A stretch of 19,672 nt of DNA from Veillonellaceae bacterium UBA5809 (GTDB lineage Bacteria > Bacillota > Negativicutes > Veillonellales > Dialisteraceae). The notes beneath the pieces are model-generated. The model saw only the letters and a list, made by a program, of their open reading frames with translations, had not been told where the DNA came from and did no database searches. The stretch is taken from positions 1 through 19,672 of the forward strand of contig DIDD01000021.1 of the NCBI GenBank assembly GCA_002417965.1, in the 5' to 3' direction. Every line of letters begins with the position of its first letter. The stretch's first letter is position 1. Shown here in pieces: positions 1 through 7,264 of the stretch. Both the position numbers and the translations under genes were made by a program.

Positions 1-1
1 A

Positions 2-418
2 TATAAAGAAGACAAGGATAATAAGCTTTCACTATTGCAAAAAAAGAATATTGAGACTATAGATTTAACTACATATGGCTATAATAGCAGGATCAGTATT
101 TTTGATATTGAACTTCTGACATATGATGTTTGTAGGGTGGGAATGAGTATTAATCGTCTACCTACATTAACGGAATATAGAAGATTTGCTCGAGCAATAA
201 TACATGCCTATTCTATTTATTGTGTACAAGATAATTTCGCATACGAAAGATTTATCGAAATAAAAAAATACGCAATAAGTATACTAAAACATAAAATAGA
301 ATTGCCTATTGGCCAAAGATTTTTATTAAATTGTATCAAATTTGGAGTAAATTATCCATTAAAATTTGAATACAAAAAAATTGAAAATAAAAACAGCAAT
401 TTTACGAGTGAGGTTTGA
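2..418 (+). CDS. C-terminal part of an unidentified protein, possibly a glycosyltransferase (5' end off window)
   Basis: The reading frame is open from the first bases of the window to a TGA at 416-418, so the true start lies upstream. About 138 residues are visible. They are rich in Ile, Lys, Tyr and Asn and contain no catalytic motif I can recognise. The mostly helical, basic tail resembles the C-terminal ends of GT2-type glycosyltransferases. That reading rests mainly on the two glycosyltransferase genes that follow and is an inference. Codon use is strongly AT-biased, like the GT2 gene at 1656 and unlike everything after 2500. The next gene starts 5 bases after the stop, which suggests one transcript. 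Confidence 0.55.
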   Translation, partial: YKEDKDNKLSLLQKKNIETIDLTTYGYNSRISIFDIELLTYDVCRVGMSINRLPTLTEYRRFARAIIHAYSIYCVQDNFAYERFIEIKKYAISILKHKIELPIGQRFLLNCIKFGVNYPLKFEYKKIENKNSNFTSEV

Positions 419-422
419 ATAT

Positions 423-1622
423 ATGCATATAGTTATTGCACATTTTGGTACTTATTATGTAGGTATGCCGGGTGGTGTAGAAAAAGTGACCTGTAATCTG
501 GCCAATGCCATGACAGAGAAGGGACATAAGGTCACTATTCTTTATCGAGATTCCAAGGAGGGGGAGCCTTATTTTTCTTTGGATTCACGAATAGAACAGC
601 ATAATATTCTTTTTGAGAATGGAGTGCAGAAGATTTCAGAAAAATTGCCTTTGACGTTGCGCCTCGATAGAGAAATAAAACGTATTTTTAGTCAGAATGC
701 AGCACAGTCGGTAAATGCCAAGTACAAGGGTAAGCAGTACGGGCAATCTATTCACCGGTGGCTGGAAAAACTGCAGCCGGATGTGGTGCTTTCCTGTTCA
801 ATTCCCTCCACGAAATATGTGATAGAGGATGCGGGATACCAAGGACCGGTGGTGACAATGATTCATGCGGATCCGGCAGTACAGTTTCCTAAGTTGTCTG
901 ATATTGAAAAACGGGCAGCCGCTAAAAGTGCAGTGATGCAGTTGCTTCTTCCTTCTGCGTTGGAAACAGCCCAAGGCTATTTTCCAAATCTTCCGATGAA
1001 AGTGATTGGTAATGCTGTATTCCCCGTAGATAGAATGGCTGATTTACAGTCAGATAAACCGGAATATGTCATTTCTTGTGTAGGCAATATATGTGAAAGA
1101 AAAAATCAAAGACTTTTAGTGCAGGTTTTTAGTCATATTATGGAAGAATTCCCCCAGTGGAAATTAGAGTTATGGGGACGGTGTACTTCCCGTTACGCAT
1201 CTTATTTGACGAGAGAAATTCATCGGAAAGGATGGGATTCTCGTATTTTAATCAAAGGGGAAACTGATCATGTAGAGAACGTCTATGCACATAGTGATAT
1301 TTTTGTACTTTTGAGTCAAAGTGAAGGGTTTCCGTTATCTCTTTCAGAGGCTATGGCCGCAGGACTTCCTAGTGTAGGGCTAAAAAAATGTTTTGGAGTT
1401 CGTGATTTGATAGAAGATGGAAAAACGGGTTTTTTGGTTTCTGAAAATGAAGGTAATATTGCGATGACACTGGGGAGAATAATGTCAAATGCTGAATTGA
1501 GAAATCAAATGGGTAGATTGGGGAAATATACGATGAAAAAATATGATCCAGTTAATATATGGAATGAATGGGAAAGTCTGTTGAAACAGACAGCCTCAAT
1601 GCTTATTAAGTATAATTCATAA
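423..1622 (+). CDS. GT4-type (GT-B fold) glycosyltransferase
   Basis: This 399-residue protein is a predicted cytoplasmic, membrane-associated glycosyltransferase that would add a sugar from a nucleotide-sugar donor to a growing surface glycan. The N-terminus (HIVIAHFGTYYVGMPGGVEK) has the first Rossmann strand followed by the glycine-rich loop typical of GT4. The C-terminal domain carries the E-x7-E donor-binding motif in SEGFPLSLSEAMAAGLPSV (E301 and E309), followed by the usual GKTGFLV segment. The ATG at 423 is chosen over an in-frame ATG at 366 because GT4 homology begins there and a purine-rich GAGTGAGG lies just upstream. The frame from 366 would also overlap the preceding gene. Donor and acceptor cannot be read from the sequence. 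Composition is intermediate: the middle is GC-richer than the ends. Confidence 0.88.
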   Translation: MHIVIAHFGTYYVGMPGGVEKVTCNLANAMTEKGHKVTILYRDSKEGEPYFSLDSRIEQHNILFENGVQKISEKLPLTLRLDREIKRIFSQNAAQSVNAKYKGKQYGQSIHRWLEKLQPDVVLSCSIPSTKYVIEDAGYQGPVVTMIHADPAVQFPKLSDIEKRAAAKSAVMQLLLPSALETAQGYFPNLPMKVIGNAVFPVDRMADLQSDKPEYVISCVGNICERKNQRLLVQVFSHIMEEFPQWKLELWGRCTSRYASYLTREIHRKGWDSRILIKGETDHVENVYAHSDIFVLLSQSEGFPLSLSEAMAAGLPSVGLKKCFGVRDLIEDGKTGFLVSENEGNIAMTLGRIMSNAELRNQMGRLGKYTMKKYDPVNIWNEWESLLKQTASMLIKYNS

Positions 1623-1655
1623 ATATTGAAACTTAATTAATGGGAGGCAGGGGAA

Positions 1656-2498
1656 TTGAAGGACTTTGTCAGTGTAATTATCCCTTTTTATAACGATGGG
1701 GAATATATTCAAGAGTCAGTTAATTCTGTGCTAAATCAGACGTATTCTAATATAGAAATTATTATTGTTGATGATGGTTCTGATGATGCTAACAGTATAA
1801 AGATTCTTAATCAGATTGAATTTCCAAATTTAAAGAAAATAAGAATCGCTCATCACGGACCTTCTGCAGCTAGGAATAAAGCCATAGAAATTTGCAATGG
1901 AGAATGGATTTTACCTTTAGATGCGGATGACACTATTGAATCAACTTATATTGCTAAGGCTGTTTATATAATGAAGACAAATTCTAACATGGGTATTGTT
2001 TACTGTTTGGCGGATCAATTTGGTGAAGCTAAGGGACCTTGGCAGTTACCCCAGTTTAATATGGGAAAAATGCTTCTAAACAATATTATTTTTGTTACTG
2101 CATTATTTAGGAAAAAAGATTGGGATAAAATTGGCGGATTTGATGAGACATTTGAGCATGGAATAGAAGATTATGATTTTTGGCTATCTATATTAGGATT
2201 AGGAAGAAATGTTTACCAAATTCCAGAATGCTTATTTCATTATAGAATCAAAAAAAAATCTAGAAATAAAAATATTGGTAATAGCATGGATCTTTTAAAG
2301 GGATATTTTGCTATCATACAAAATAAGCATAGAAATTTATATATTGAGAATTTTGATCAATTTGCAAATGAAATCCGTAATGCTTTTATAGAAGAACAAT
2401 ATAAATGCAAAACTTTACATACTAAATATAAAATCAAAAAATATATCAGCAAACTAAAGCGTAAAATAATTAATCTGATCATCAGAAAGCAGAGATAA
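1656..2498 (+). CDS. GT2 family glycosyltransferase (GT-A fold)
   Basis: This 280-residue inverting glycosyltransferase is predicted to act at the cytoplasmic face of the membrane in surface polysaccharide assembly. The N-terminus VSVIIPFYNDGEYI is the classical GT2 opening. It is followed by the IIIVDDGSDD nucleotide-binding strand and the DADD (DXD-type) metal-binding motif near residue 90. The segment GIEDYDFWLSIL near residue 170 supplies the ED catalytic-base motif. The C-terminus is Lys-rich and helical, with no transmembrane helix. The start is a TTG at 1656 preceded by GGGAGG at 1642-1647; no better in-frame ATG lies near the domain start. The gene is very AT-rich, with Lys/Asn/Ile codons. 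It sits 33 bases after the GT4 gene and just before an O-antigen ligase-like gene, supporting one biosynthetic cluster. Confidence 0.88.
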   Translation: MKDFVSVIIPFYNDGEYIQESVNSVLNQTYSNIEIIIVDDGSDDANSIKILNQIEFPNLKKIRIAHHGPSAARNKAIEICNGEWILPLDADDTIESTYIAKAVYIMKTNSNMGIVYCLADQFGEAKGPWQLPQFNMGKMLLNNIIFVTALFRKKDWDKIGGFDETFEHGIEDYDFWLSILGLGRNVYQIPECLFHYRIKKKSRNKNIGNSMDLLKGYFAIIQNKHRNLYIENFDQFANEIRNAFIEEQYKCKTLHTKYKIKKYISKLKRKIINLIIRKQR

Positions 2499-2513
2499 CA
2501 CGTGGAGGCAGAA

Positions 2514-3749
2514 ATGGGACGGGCCGCAGGGCTGACTTTGGGGATTATTTTTTTATTGATTTGTTTAGCTTCTCCTATGATTGTTTTCCTTGGAAGCATC
2601 CTGTTTTTTCTGACTTTCTGGTTTTATCATTGGATCAGGGCTAAAAAGGGGCTGGGCACCGATATTCCGCGGACGGTGAACGGGGGCATTTTGATTTTTT
2701 ATGGCATGGTGCTGGCTGCCGTTATATTGAACCGCGATATGACGGCATTGGTCTTGTGGCTGATGTATGCAGTGTATGCCCTGTTTTTTTATATGACAGC
2801 TGCCATGGGACATCGGTATTCTGTTAAGGAGGGGGCGCTGTGTGGGATTGCCGTCGGTGCCGCAGGTGCTTGTCTGTACGGTTTGTTTCAGTGGACTACA
2901 CAGCCTGAGGGAACACGGATTGACAGCTTTTATCTTCATCCCAATCAGTTCGGTTTTATGATCGAGTTGATGATCCCGGCTCTCGTTTACTGCCTTTTTT
3001 ATTTTCAAAGAAAAGCAGAAAAAATAATGATAGCCACTATCCTGGGCGGATTATTTTTTTGTCTGATTCTGACGGAATCCCGCGGAACGGTCATGGGGCT
3101 GTCTTTCGGAAGCGCCGGTTCTCTGGTTTTGTGGACGCTGTGCCGCAGAAAGTGTATGACGAAACAGATGCGGAGGCGGTTCATAGGGGCGGCGTTTCTG
3201 ATATTGGCGGCAGGAATTTCCATGATTTACGGTTTAGGAAGTCACCGGGTGGAACAGGGGGAGGTTCATCCGGGGGGAGAACGGGTCATGATGCTCCAGG
3301 CCAGTTTTGATATGTGGAAGGATCATCCGCTGAGCGGTGTGGGACTTTCTCACTGGAAAGAGAATTATTACGGGGATTACCGGCCGGCCGAAAGCCGGGA
3401 GGAAGGACTGAAAATGCCTCATAATGTGTTTATGTATTTTCTTTCTACAGCCGGTTTATTGGGCGGGGCAGGATATATTCTCTATGTTGTCTGTCTGGGG
3501 CTTGGGACGTACCGTGCGGGGGTTGATTCAGGCGATGCGGCTCTGGCAGTGACGCTGTGGACGGTTCTGGCTTCTTTTACGATTCACGGACTTGTGGATA
3601 TGGCCAATCCGCCGGGTTATTTTCTCTACTATGGCTTATTCGGTCTTTTCCTGTCAGAATGCCGGAGACAGGCGCATAAGCGGGCGGCCGGAGGAGTCGG
3701 TTTATCTGCGGTGAAGAATGGTTGTGATGCACAGGGAAAGTGTGTATGA
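2514..3749 (+). CDS. O-antigen ligase / Wzy-like polysaccharide polymerase membrane protein
   Basis: This is a 411-residue, very hydrophobic protein with about ten or more predicted membrane helices. It has the PF04932 (O-antigen ligase/WaaL-Wzy) pattern: HPNQFG at 142-147, TESRGTVMG at 187-195, and a periplasmic loop with MLQASFDMWKDHPLSGVGL followed by MPHNVFMYFLSTAGLLGG at 301-318. In this family the conserved Arg and His of the loop handle undecaprenyl-linked glycans, joining glycan to lipid A core or polymerising repeat units. Ligase and polymerase cannot be told apart here. The ATG at 2514 is preferred because GGAGG at 2504-2508 is 5 bases upstream; a GTG at 2502 overlaps that ribosome site. 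Composition switches abruptly to GC-richer at this gene. Confidence 0.85.
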   Translation: MGRAAGLTLGIIFLLICLASPMIVFLGSILFFLTFWFYHWIRAKKGLGTDIPRTVNGGILIFYGMVLAAVILNRDMTALVLWLMYAVYALFFYMTAAMGHRYSVKEGALCGIAVGAAGACLYGLFQWTTQPEGTRIDSFYLHPNQFGFMIELMIPALVYCLFYFQRKAEKIMIATILGGLFFCLILTESRGTVMGLSFGSAGSLVLWTLCRRKCMTKQMRRRFIGAAFLILAAGISMIYGLGSHRVEQGEVHPGGERVMMLQASFDMWKDHPLSGVGLSHWKENYYGDYRPAESREEGLKMPHNVFMYFLSTAGLLGGAGYILYVVCLGLGTYRAGVDSGDAALAVTLWTVLASFTIHGLVDMANPPGYFLYYGLFGLFLSECRRQAHKRAAGGVGLSAVKNGCDAQGKCV

Positions 3750-3753
3750 TAAA

Positions 3754-3759
3754 TATAAT
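3754..3759 (+). promoter_or_regulatory. possible -10 element for the peroxiredoxin gene
   Basis: A perfect TATAAT lies just after the stop of the ligase-like gene, 58 bases before the peroxiredoxin ATG. No convincing -35 element sits 16-18 bases upstream and there is no extended TG, so this is only a candidate. Confidence 0.3.
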
Positions 3760-3816
3760 GGGATGCGGCAGACAAATTGATCAGATATATTGGTTTTAGA
3801 ATGGGAGGAATTTCTT

Positions 3817-4281
3817 ATGGGTCAGATCGAAACAGGAAAGGCAGCGCCGGATTTTTCGCTTCCGGATGATCAGGGCGGAATGACTTCGCTGAAGGACTGC
3901 CGCGGCAAAAAGGTTATTTTATATTTTTATCCGAAAGACAATACTTCGGGCTGCACCATGGAAGCGCAGGCTTTCCGTGATCATCTTGAGGATTTTCAGA
4001 AAATGGGGTATGCGGTGATCGGAATCAGCCGTGACAGTATTAAGAAGCACTGTAATTTCAGGGATAAAAATGAATTGAACTTTCCTCTTCTTTCCGATGC
4101 GGATGAAACGGTGTGTAACTTATACGGCGTCATGAAGGAAAAGAGTATGTATGGAAAGAAATATATGGGGATTGAGCGGTCTACTTTTATTATTGATGAG
4201 AATGGCATTCTCGTTAAAGAGTACCGTCATGTGAAAGCCGCATCTCATGTGGGAGATCTTCTCCGGGATTTGACGGTTTAA
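3817..4281 (+). CDS. bcp: Bcp/PrxQ-type thiol peroxidase (peroxiredoxin)
   Basis: This 154-residue cytoplasmic peroxiredoxin would reduce hydrogen peroxide and organic hydroperoxides. The AhpC/TSA thioredoxin fold covers nearly the whole protein: GKAAPDFSLPDDQGG at the N-terminus, FYPKDNTSGCT with the peroxidatic Cys46, the GISRDS strand, and FPLLSDADETVCNLYGV. The E. coli Bcp resolving Cys, five residues after the peroxidatic one, is replaced by Gln51. The protein is therefore either 1-Cys or uses another cysteine (for example in KKHCNF or TVCNLY). The ATG at 3817 is chosen because GGGAGGA at 3803-3809 precedes it at normal spacing; the frame also opens at a TTG at 3790 that lacks homology. 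It stands alone between the glycan cluster and the BusR-like gene. Confidence 0.93.
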   Translation: MGQIETGKAAPDFSLPDDQGGMTSLKDCRGKKVILYFYPKDNTSGCTMEAQAFRDHLEDFQKMGYAVIGISRDSIKKHCNFRDKNELNFPLLSDADETVCNLYGVMKEKSMYGKKYMGIERSTFIIDENGILVKEYRHVKAASHVGDLLRDLTV

Positions 4282-4289
4282 TACAGGGA

Positions 4290-4315
4290 ATGTCCGGCTT
4301 CCCAGAGCCGGATAT
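4290..4315 (+). terminator. hairpin after the peroxiredoxin gene, weak terminator or 3' end structure
   Basis: TCCGGCT (4293-4299) and AGCCGGA (4306-4312) form a 7-bp stem extendable to 10 bp, with loop TCCCAG. No T-run follows (CTTCAGG), so it is not a classical intrinsic terminator. It may protect the 3' end of the bcp message. Confidence 0.35.
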
Positions 4316-4355
4316 CTTCAGGTTTGGGAGAGTCTGTTGCAACGAAAGGAATAGA

Positions 4356-4967
4356 ATGGGATTACAGGCGGTTTATCGGACAATTGCCCTGGATCTGGCT
4401 AAGCGGATTGTCCAGGGGGAGTTCAAAGAGGGGGAAAAAATTTCGGGGCGTACACTGCTGTCGGGGCAGTATTCCGTATCACCGGAAACCATACGGAAGG
4501 CCATTGCCGTCCTGAGGGAACAGCAGGCGGTCCAGGTCTCACAGGGCAAGGAGGTAGTCATTGCGTCGGTCAGTCAGGCTGCGGCGTTTCTGTCTAATCA
4601 TGAACAGGGAGATTTTGTCTATTCCCTGCGGCAGGAACTGGAGGAGATTCTGTCGGAAAAAGAAAAGTTAGACAGCCGTTTTCACCGGATTGTTACGGAT
4701 GTGGCCCTGTATTCAGACCGGCTGAAGAATATCCAGATTTATAATCCGGTGGAAATTTCTCTTCCTGAAGGGTCTGTTTTCTGTGGGAAAACACTGCGCA
4801 CTCTGGGCGTCCGGCAGTCGGCCGGGGTACTGGCCGTGGCCGTTAGGCGCGGCACCGAGGTCTGGGTGGCTCCGGATCCGGATCTTCGTCTGGAAGCCCG
4901 GGATATTCTTGTTTTTATTGGGGAGAAGGACCGCGTTAAGGCGGTCAGGCAGTGGATAGAAGGCTAA
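4356..4967 (+). CDS. busR: BusR-like transcription regulator: GntR winged helix plus RCK_C (TrkA-C) domain
   Basis: This 203-residue DNA-binding protein probably represses the osmolyte transporter operon that follows. Residues 1-70 are a GntR-type winged helix (ALDLAKRIVQGEFKEGEKIS, then SVSPETIRKAIAVLREQQAV). Residues 85-128 form a charged helical linker, and residues 131-203 are an RCK_C domain ending in ARDILVFIGEKDRVKAVRQW. This two-domain layout and length match BusR of Streptococcus and Lactococcus, a tetrameric repressor that binds c-di-AMP through RCK_C and shuts off betaine uptake. The ligand and target here are inferred. The ATG at 4356 follows AAAGGA at 4345-4350; an in-frame ATG at 4290 lies within a hairpin and adds non-homologous residues. 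Its own terminator separates it from the transporter genes. Confidence 0.85.
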   Translation: MGLQAVYRTIALDLAKRIVQGEFKEGEKISGRTLLSGQYSVSPETIRKAIAVLREQQAVQVSQGKEVVIASVSQAAAFLSNHEQGDFVYSLRQELEEILSEKEKLDSRFHRIVTDVALYSDRLKNIQIYNPVEISLPEGSVFCGKTLRTLGVRQSAGVLAVAVRRGTEVWVAPDPDLRLEARDILVFIGEKDRVKAVRQWIEG

Positions 4968-4981
4968 CGGTTTCAGTACGG

Positions 4982-5032
4982 CAGCGGTTTTTCATTGAGG
5001 TTCTGCTTCAGTGGGAAAGCCGCTGTTTTTTT
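4982..5032 (+). terminator. strong intrinsic terminator of the busR-like gene
   Basis: CAGCGG (4982-4987) pairs with CCGCTG (5020-5025). Pairing continues inward through TTTTTC/GGGAAAG and then CATTGAGG/CTTCAGTG, with a 5-base loop at 5001-5005. The roughly 19-bp stem with some G-U pairs is followed directly by seven T (5026-5032). Confidence 0.9.
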
Positions 5033-5074
5033 GTGCATGAAAAGCAGCCATTCAGTTTATCTATATCGAAGAAT

Positions 5075-5103
5075 TTGATAACTAACAACTTATAGTGTAT
5101 AAT
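5075..5103 (+). promoter_or_regulatory. sigma-70-type promoter of the opuA operon
   Basis: TTGATA (5075-5080), a 17-base spacer and TATAAT (5098-5103) form a near-consensus promoter. Transcription would start near 5110, giving a short leader before the ATG at 5138. Confidence 0.85.
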
Positions 5104-5115
5104 AAGAGTTGTTAG
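5082..5115 (+). promoter_or_regulatory. operator-like perfect inverted repeat over the opuA promoter
   Basis: CTAACAACT (5082-5090) and AGTTGTTAG (5107-5115) are exact reverse complements separated by 16 bases. The left arm lies in the promoter spacer and the right arm covers the expected transcription start, so a bound protein would block RNA polymerase. The adjacent BusR-like protein is the obvious candidate. BusR is known to bind long bipartite palindromes, but the arms here are not a copy of a motif I can quote. Confidence 0.7.
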
Positions 5116-5137
5116 AAGCAGCGAAAGGAGGGAATCG

Positions 5138-6355
5138 ATGACGGATAAAATACACATTGAAAATTTAACGAAAATATTCGGACCGAATATAAAGCAGGCG
5201 GAGCAGTTGTTGAGCAAGGGACTGCCGAAGGAAGAAATTCTCGCGGAGACCGGTGCTGTGGCTGCAGTGAATCACGTAGATGCGGATATAAAGGACGGGG
5301 AAATTTTTGTCATCATGGGGTTGTCCGGAAGCGGTAAGTCCACTTTGATACGTATGATGAACCGTCTCATTGAGCCCACGGAAGGGCGTATTGAGATAGA
5401 CGGGCAGGATATATGCCGGCTGCCGGTCAAGGAACTGCGCCGGATACGCAGGACTAAGATCAATATGGTTTTTCAGAATTTTGCTCTTTTTCCGCACCGT
5501 ACGGTTCTTGATAATACGGCTTACGGCCTTGAGATCAGAGGGGTTCCCCCGGAGAAAAGGCGGGCCCGGGCAGGGGCTGTTTTGGAACGGACGGGGCTTG
5601 CCGCCTATAAAGATCAATATCCTTCACAGCTGTCAGGAGGGATGCAGCAGCGTGTGGGGCTGGCCAGAGCCCTGTCGAATGATCCGGAGATTCTTCTCAT
5701 GGATGAAGCGTTTTCCGCACTGGATCCGCTGATCCGTCAGGATATGCAGGATGAGCTTCTCGAGCTGCAGGAGCAGATGAAGAAGACAATTGTATTCGTG
5801 ACGCATGATCTCAATGAGGCGCTGAAGGTGGGAAACCGCATTGCCATTATGAAGGACGGCGTTATTGTTCAGGTGGGAACAGGGGAAGAAATTCTGACCA
5901 GACCGGCCGATGATTATATACGGCGGTTCTCGGAAGGGGTGGACCGTACCCGCATCTTGAGTGTGGAGCATATTATGTCCCGCCCGAAGAATGTGATTAA
6001 TGTGGAACGGGCCGGACTTCATACGGCGCTGAGTCTGATGGTTCATCAGGACGTTCCTTTTCTGATTCTTTCTAATTCGTCGCATGCCCTGCTGGGATAT
6101 ATAACGGACAAGGATACGGCGCTGGAGATCCAAAAGCACGGGCCTGAGGCCAGTTATAAGAGTATTGTGCGGAAGGATATTCCTTCAGTGTCGTTTGATA
6201 CACCGATTCCGGAAGTCTATCAGTATCTCCTTTCTCAGGATATGCCCGTCGTGGTTCTTGACAGGGGATCTGTGAAGGGACTGATTACACGGAGGAATAT
6301 TGTAGAGCTGCTGGCATCACGGGTGCCGGCAGGAGAAAGCGGGGCGGTGTCATGA
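5138..6355 (+). CDS. opuAA: OpuAA/ProV-type glycine betaine ABC transporter ATPase with CBS domains
   Basis: This 405-residue cytoplasmic ATPase powers compatible-solute uptake. Visible motifs are Walker A GLSGSGKST (61-69), the Q-loop in NMVFQNFALFPH, signature LSGGMQQR (165-172), Walker B ILLMDE (185-190) and H-loop His223. The N-terminal insert IFGPNIKQAEQLLSKG is typical of OpuAA/ProV. Residues about 275-395 form a tandem CBS pair (SVEHIMSRPKNVINV, then LITRRNIVELL). In OpuA the CBS pair senses ionic strength, and in OpuA and OpuCA it can bind c-di-AMP; ligand binding here is inferred. The start is supported by AAAGGAGGG at 5124-5132. The stop overlaps the permease start by 4 bases (ATGA), so translation is coupled. 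Confidence 0.95.
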   Translation: MTDKIHIENLTKIFGPNIKQAEQLLSKGLPKEEILAETGAVAAVNHVDADIKDGEIFVIMGLSGSGKSTLIRMMNRLIEPTEGRIEIDGQDICRLPVKELRRIRRTKINMVFQNFALFPHRTVLDNTAYGLEIRGVPPEKRRARAGAVLERTGLAAYKDQYPSQLSGGMQQRVGLARALSNDPEILLMDEAFSALDPLIRQDMQDELLELQEQMKKTIVFVTHDLNEALKVGNRIAIMKDGVIVQVGTGEEILTRPADDYIRRFSEGVDRTRILSVEHIMSRPKNVINVERAGLHTALSLMVHQDVPFLILSNSSHALLGYITDKDTALEIQKHGPEASYKSIVRKDIPSVSFDTPIPEVYQYLLSQDMPVVVLDRGSVKGLITRRNIVELLASRVPAGESGAVS

Positions 6356-7224
6356 CGGAGTCTGTTCTGGGTATCATTCCCCATATCGATATAGCAGGTC
6401 ATGTGGAAGCCGGAACGGCAGCGCTGGCATCGGCCTGGAGTCCTTTTTTCAATGCGGTGCAGATGGCGGGCAACAGCATGAATCAGGAGATGACACTGCT
6501 GCTGCAGGCGGTTCCTCCGGCTTTGTTTCTGTTTTTGTGTACGGCGGCGGCCTGGGCAACGGGACGGAAAGACCGGCATTTTGGTTTTGCCGTTTTTACC
6601 GGATCCGGTTTATGGCTGATCTATAATCAGGGCCTTTGGCCGGCCTTTATGGAAACGCTGGCGCTGGTGCTGTCTTCGAGTTTTCTTTCAATTTTGATAG
6701 GAGTGCCGTTAGGTATTTTCATGGCCCGCAGTGATACAGCACAGTCAATACTGGCGCCTGTCCTGGATTTTATGCAGACGATGCCGGCTTTTGTTTATCT
6801 GATACCGGCTGTGGCTTTTTTCGGAATCGGTGTGGTTCCGGGAATTCTGGCTTCTTTGATTTTTGCACTTCCGCCGACAGTCCGTATGACGAATCTGGGA
6901 ATCCGGCAGGTTCCAAAGGAACTTACAGAGGCAGCCCGCTCTTTTGGGAGCACAGGCTGGCAGCGTCTCTGTAAGCTGGATCTTCCCGCCGCCCGGTCAA
7001 CGATTATGGCCGGCATGAATCAGACGGTTATGCTGTCGTTGTCCATGGTGGTGATTGCTTCTATGATCGGAGCTCCCGGATTGGGGCGGGAGGTTTTATC
7101 CGCTCTCCAGCGCGCTCAGGTGGGCAATGGGTTTACGGCAGGACTGGGCATCGTGATTATGGCCATTATGATCGACCGGTTTGCACAGAGGCTGAACCGG
7201 AGCGGCGCGGACAGATCCAGATAG
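6352..7224 (+). CDS. opuAB: OpuAB/ProW-type glycine betaine ABC transporter permease
   Basis: This 290-residue inner-membrane permease forms the translocation path for glycine betaine or related osmolytes. It has several membrane helices. The BPD_transp_1 domain starts near residue 95 (ALVLSSSFLSILIGVPLGIF), and the EAA loop that docks on the ATPase is EAARSFGSTGWQRLCKLDLP. Preceding that loop are VYLIPAVAFFGIGVVPGI and IRQVPKELTEAA, both typical of ProW/OpuAB. Length is close to the 280-residue B. subtilis OpuAB, and no substrate-binding domain is fused, consistent with the separate lipoprotein gene that follows. The ATG overlaps the opuAA stop by 4 bases. Confidence 0.95.
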   Translation: MTESVLGIIPHIDIAGHVEAGTAALASAWSPFFNAVQMAGNSMNQEMTLLLQAVPPALFLFLCTAAAWATGRKDRHFGFAVFTGSGLWLIYNQGLWPAFMETLALVLSSSFLSILIGVPLGIFMARSDTAQSILAPVLDFMQTMPAFVYLIPAVAFFGIGVVPGILASLIFALPPTVRMTNLGIRQVPKELTEAARSFGSTGWQRLCKLDLPAARSTIMAGMNQTVMLSLSMVVIASMIGAPGLGREVLSALQRAQVGNGFTAGLGIVIMAIMIDRFAQRLNRSGADRSR

Positions 7225-7264
7225 CAGGGTAATATAAAATCTCATCAGAAAGGATGCGTTGTAT

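Noticed and set aside
4290..4355. Upstream ATG extending the BusR-like protein by 22 residues
   Set aside because: It lies inside the hairpin after the peroxiredoxin gene, has no ribosome site and adds residues unlike the family.
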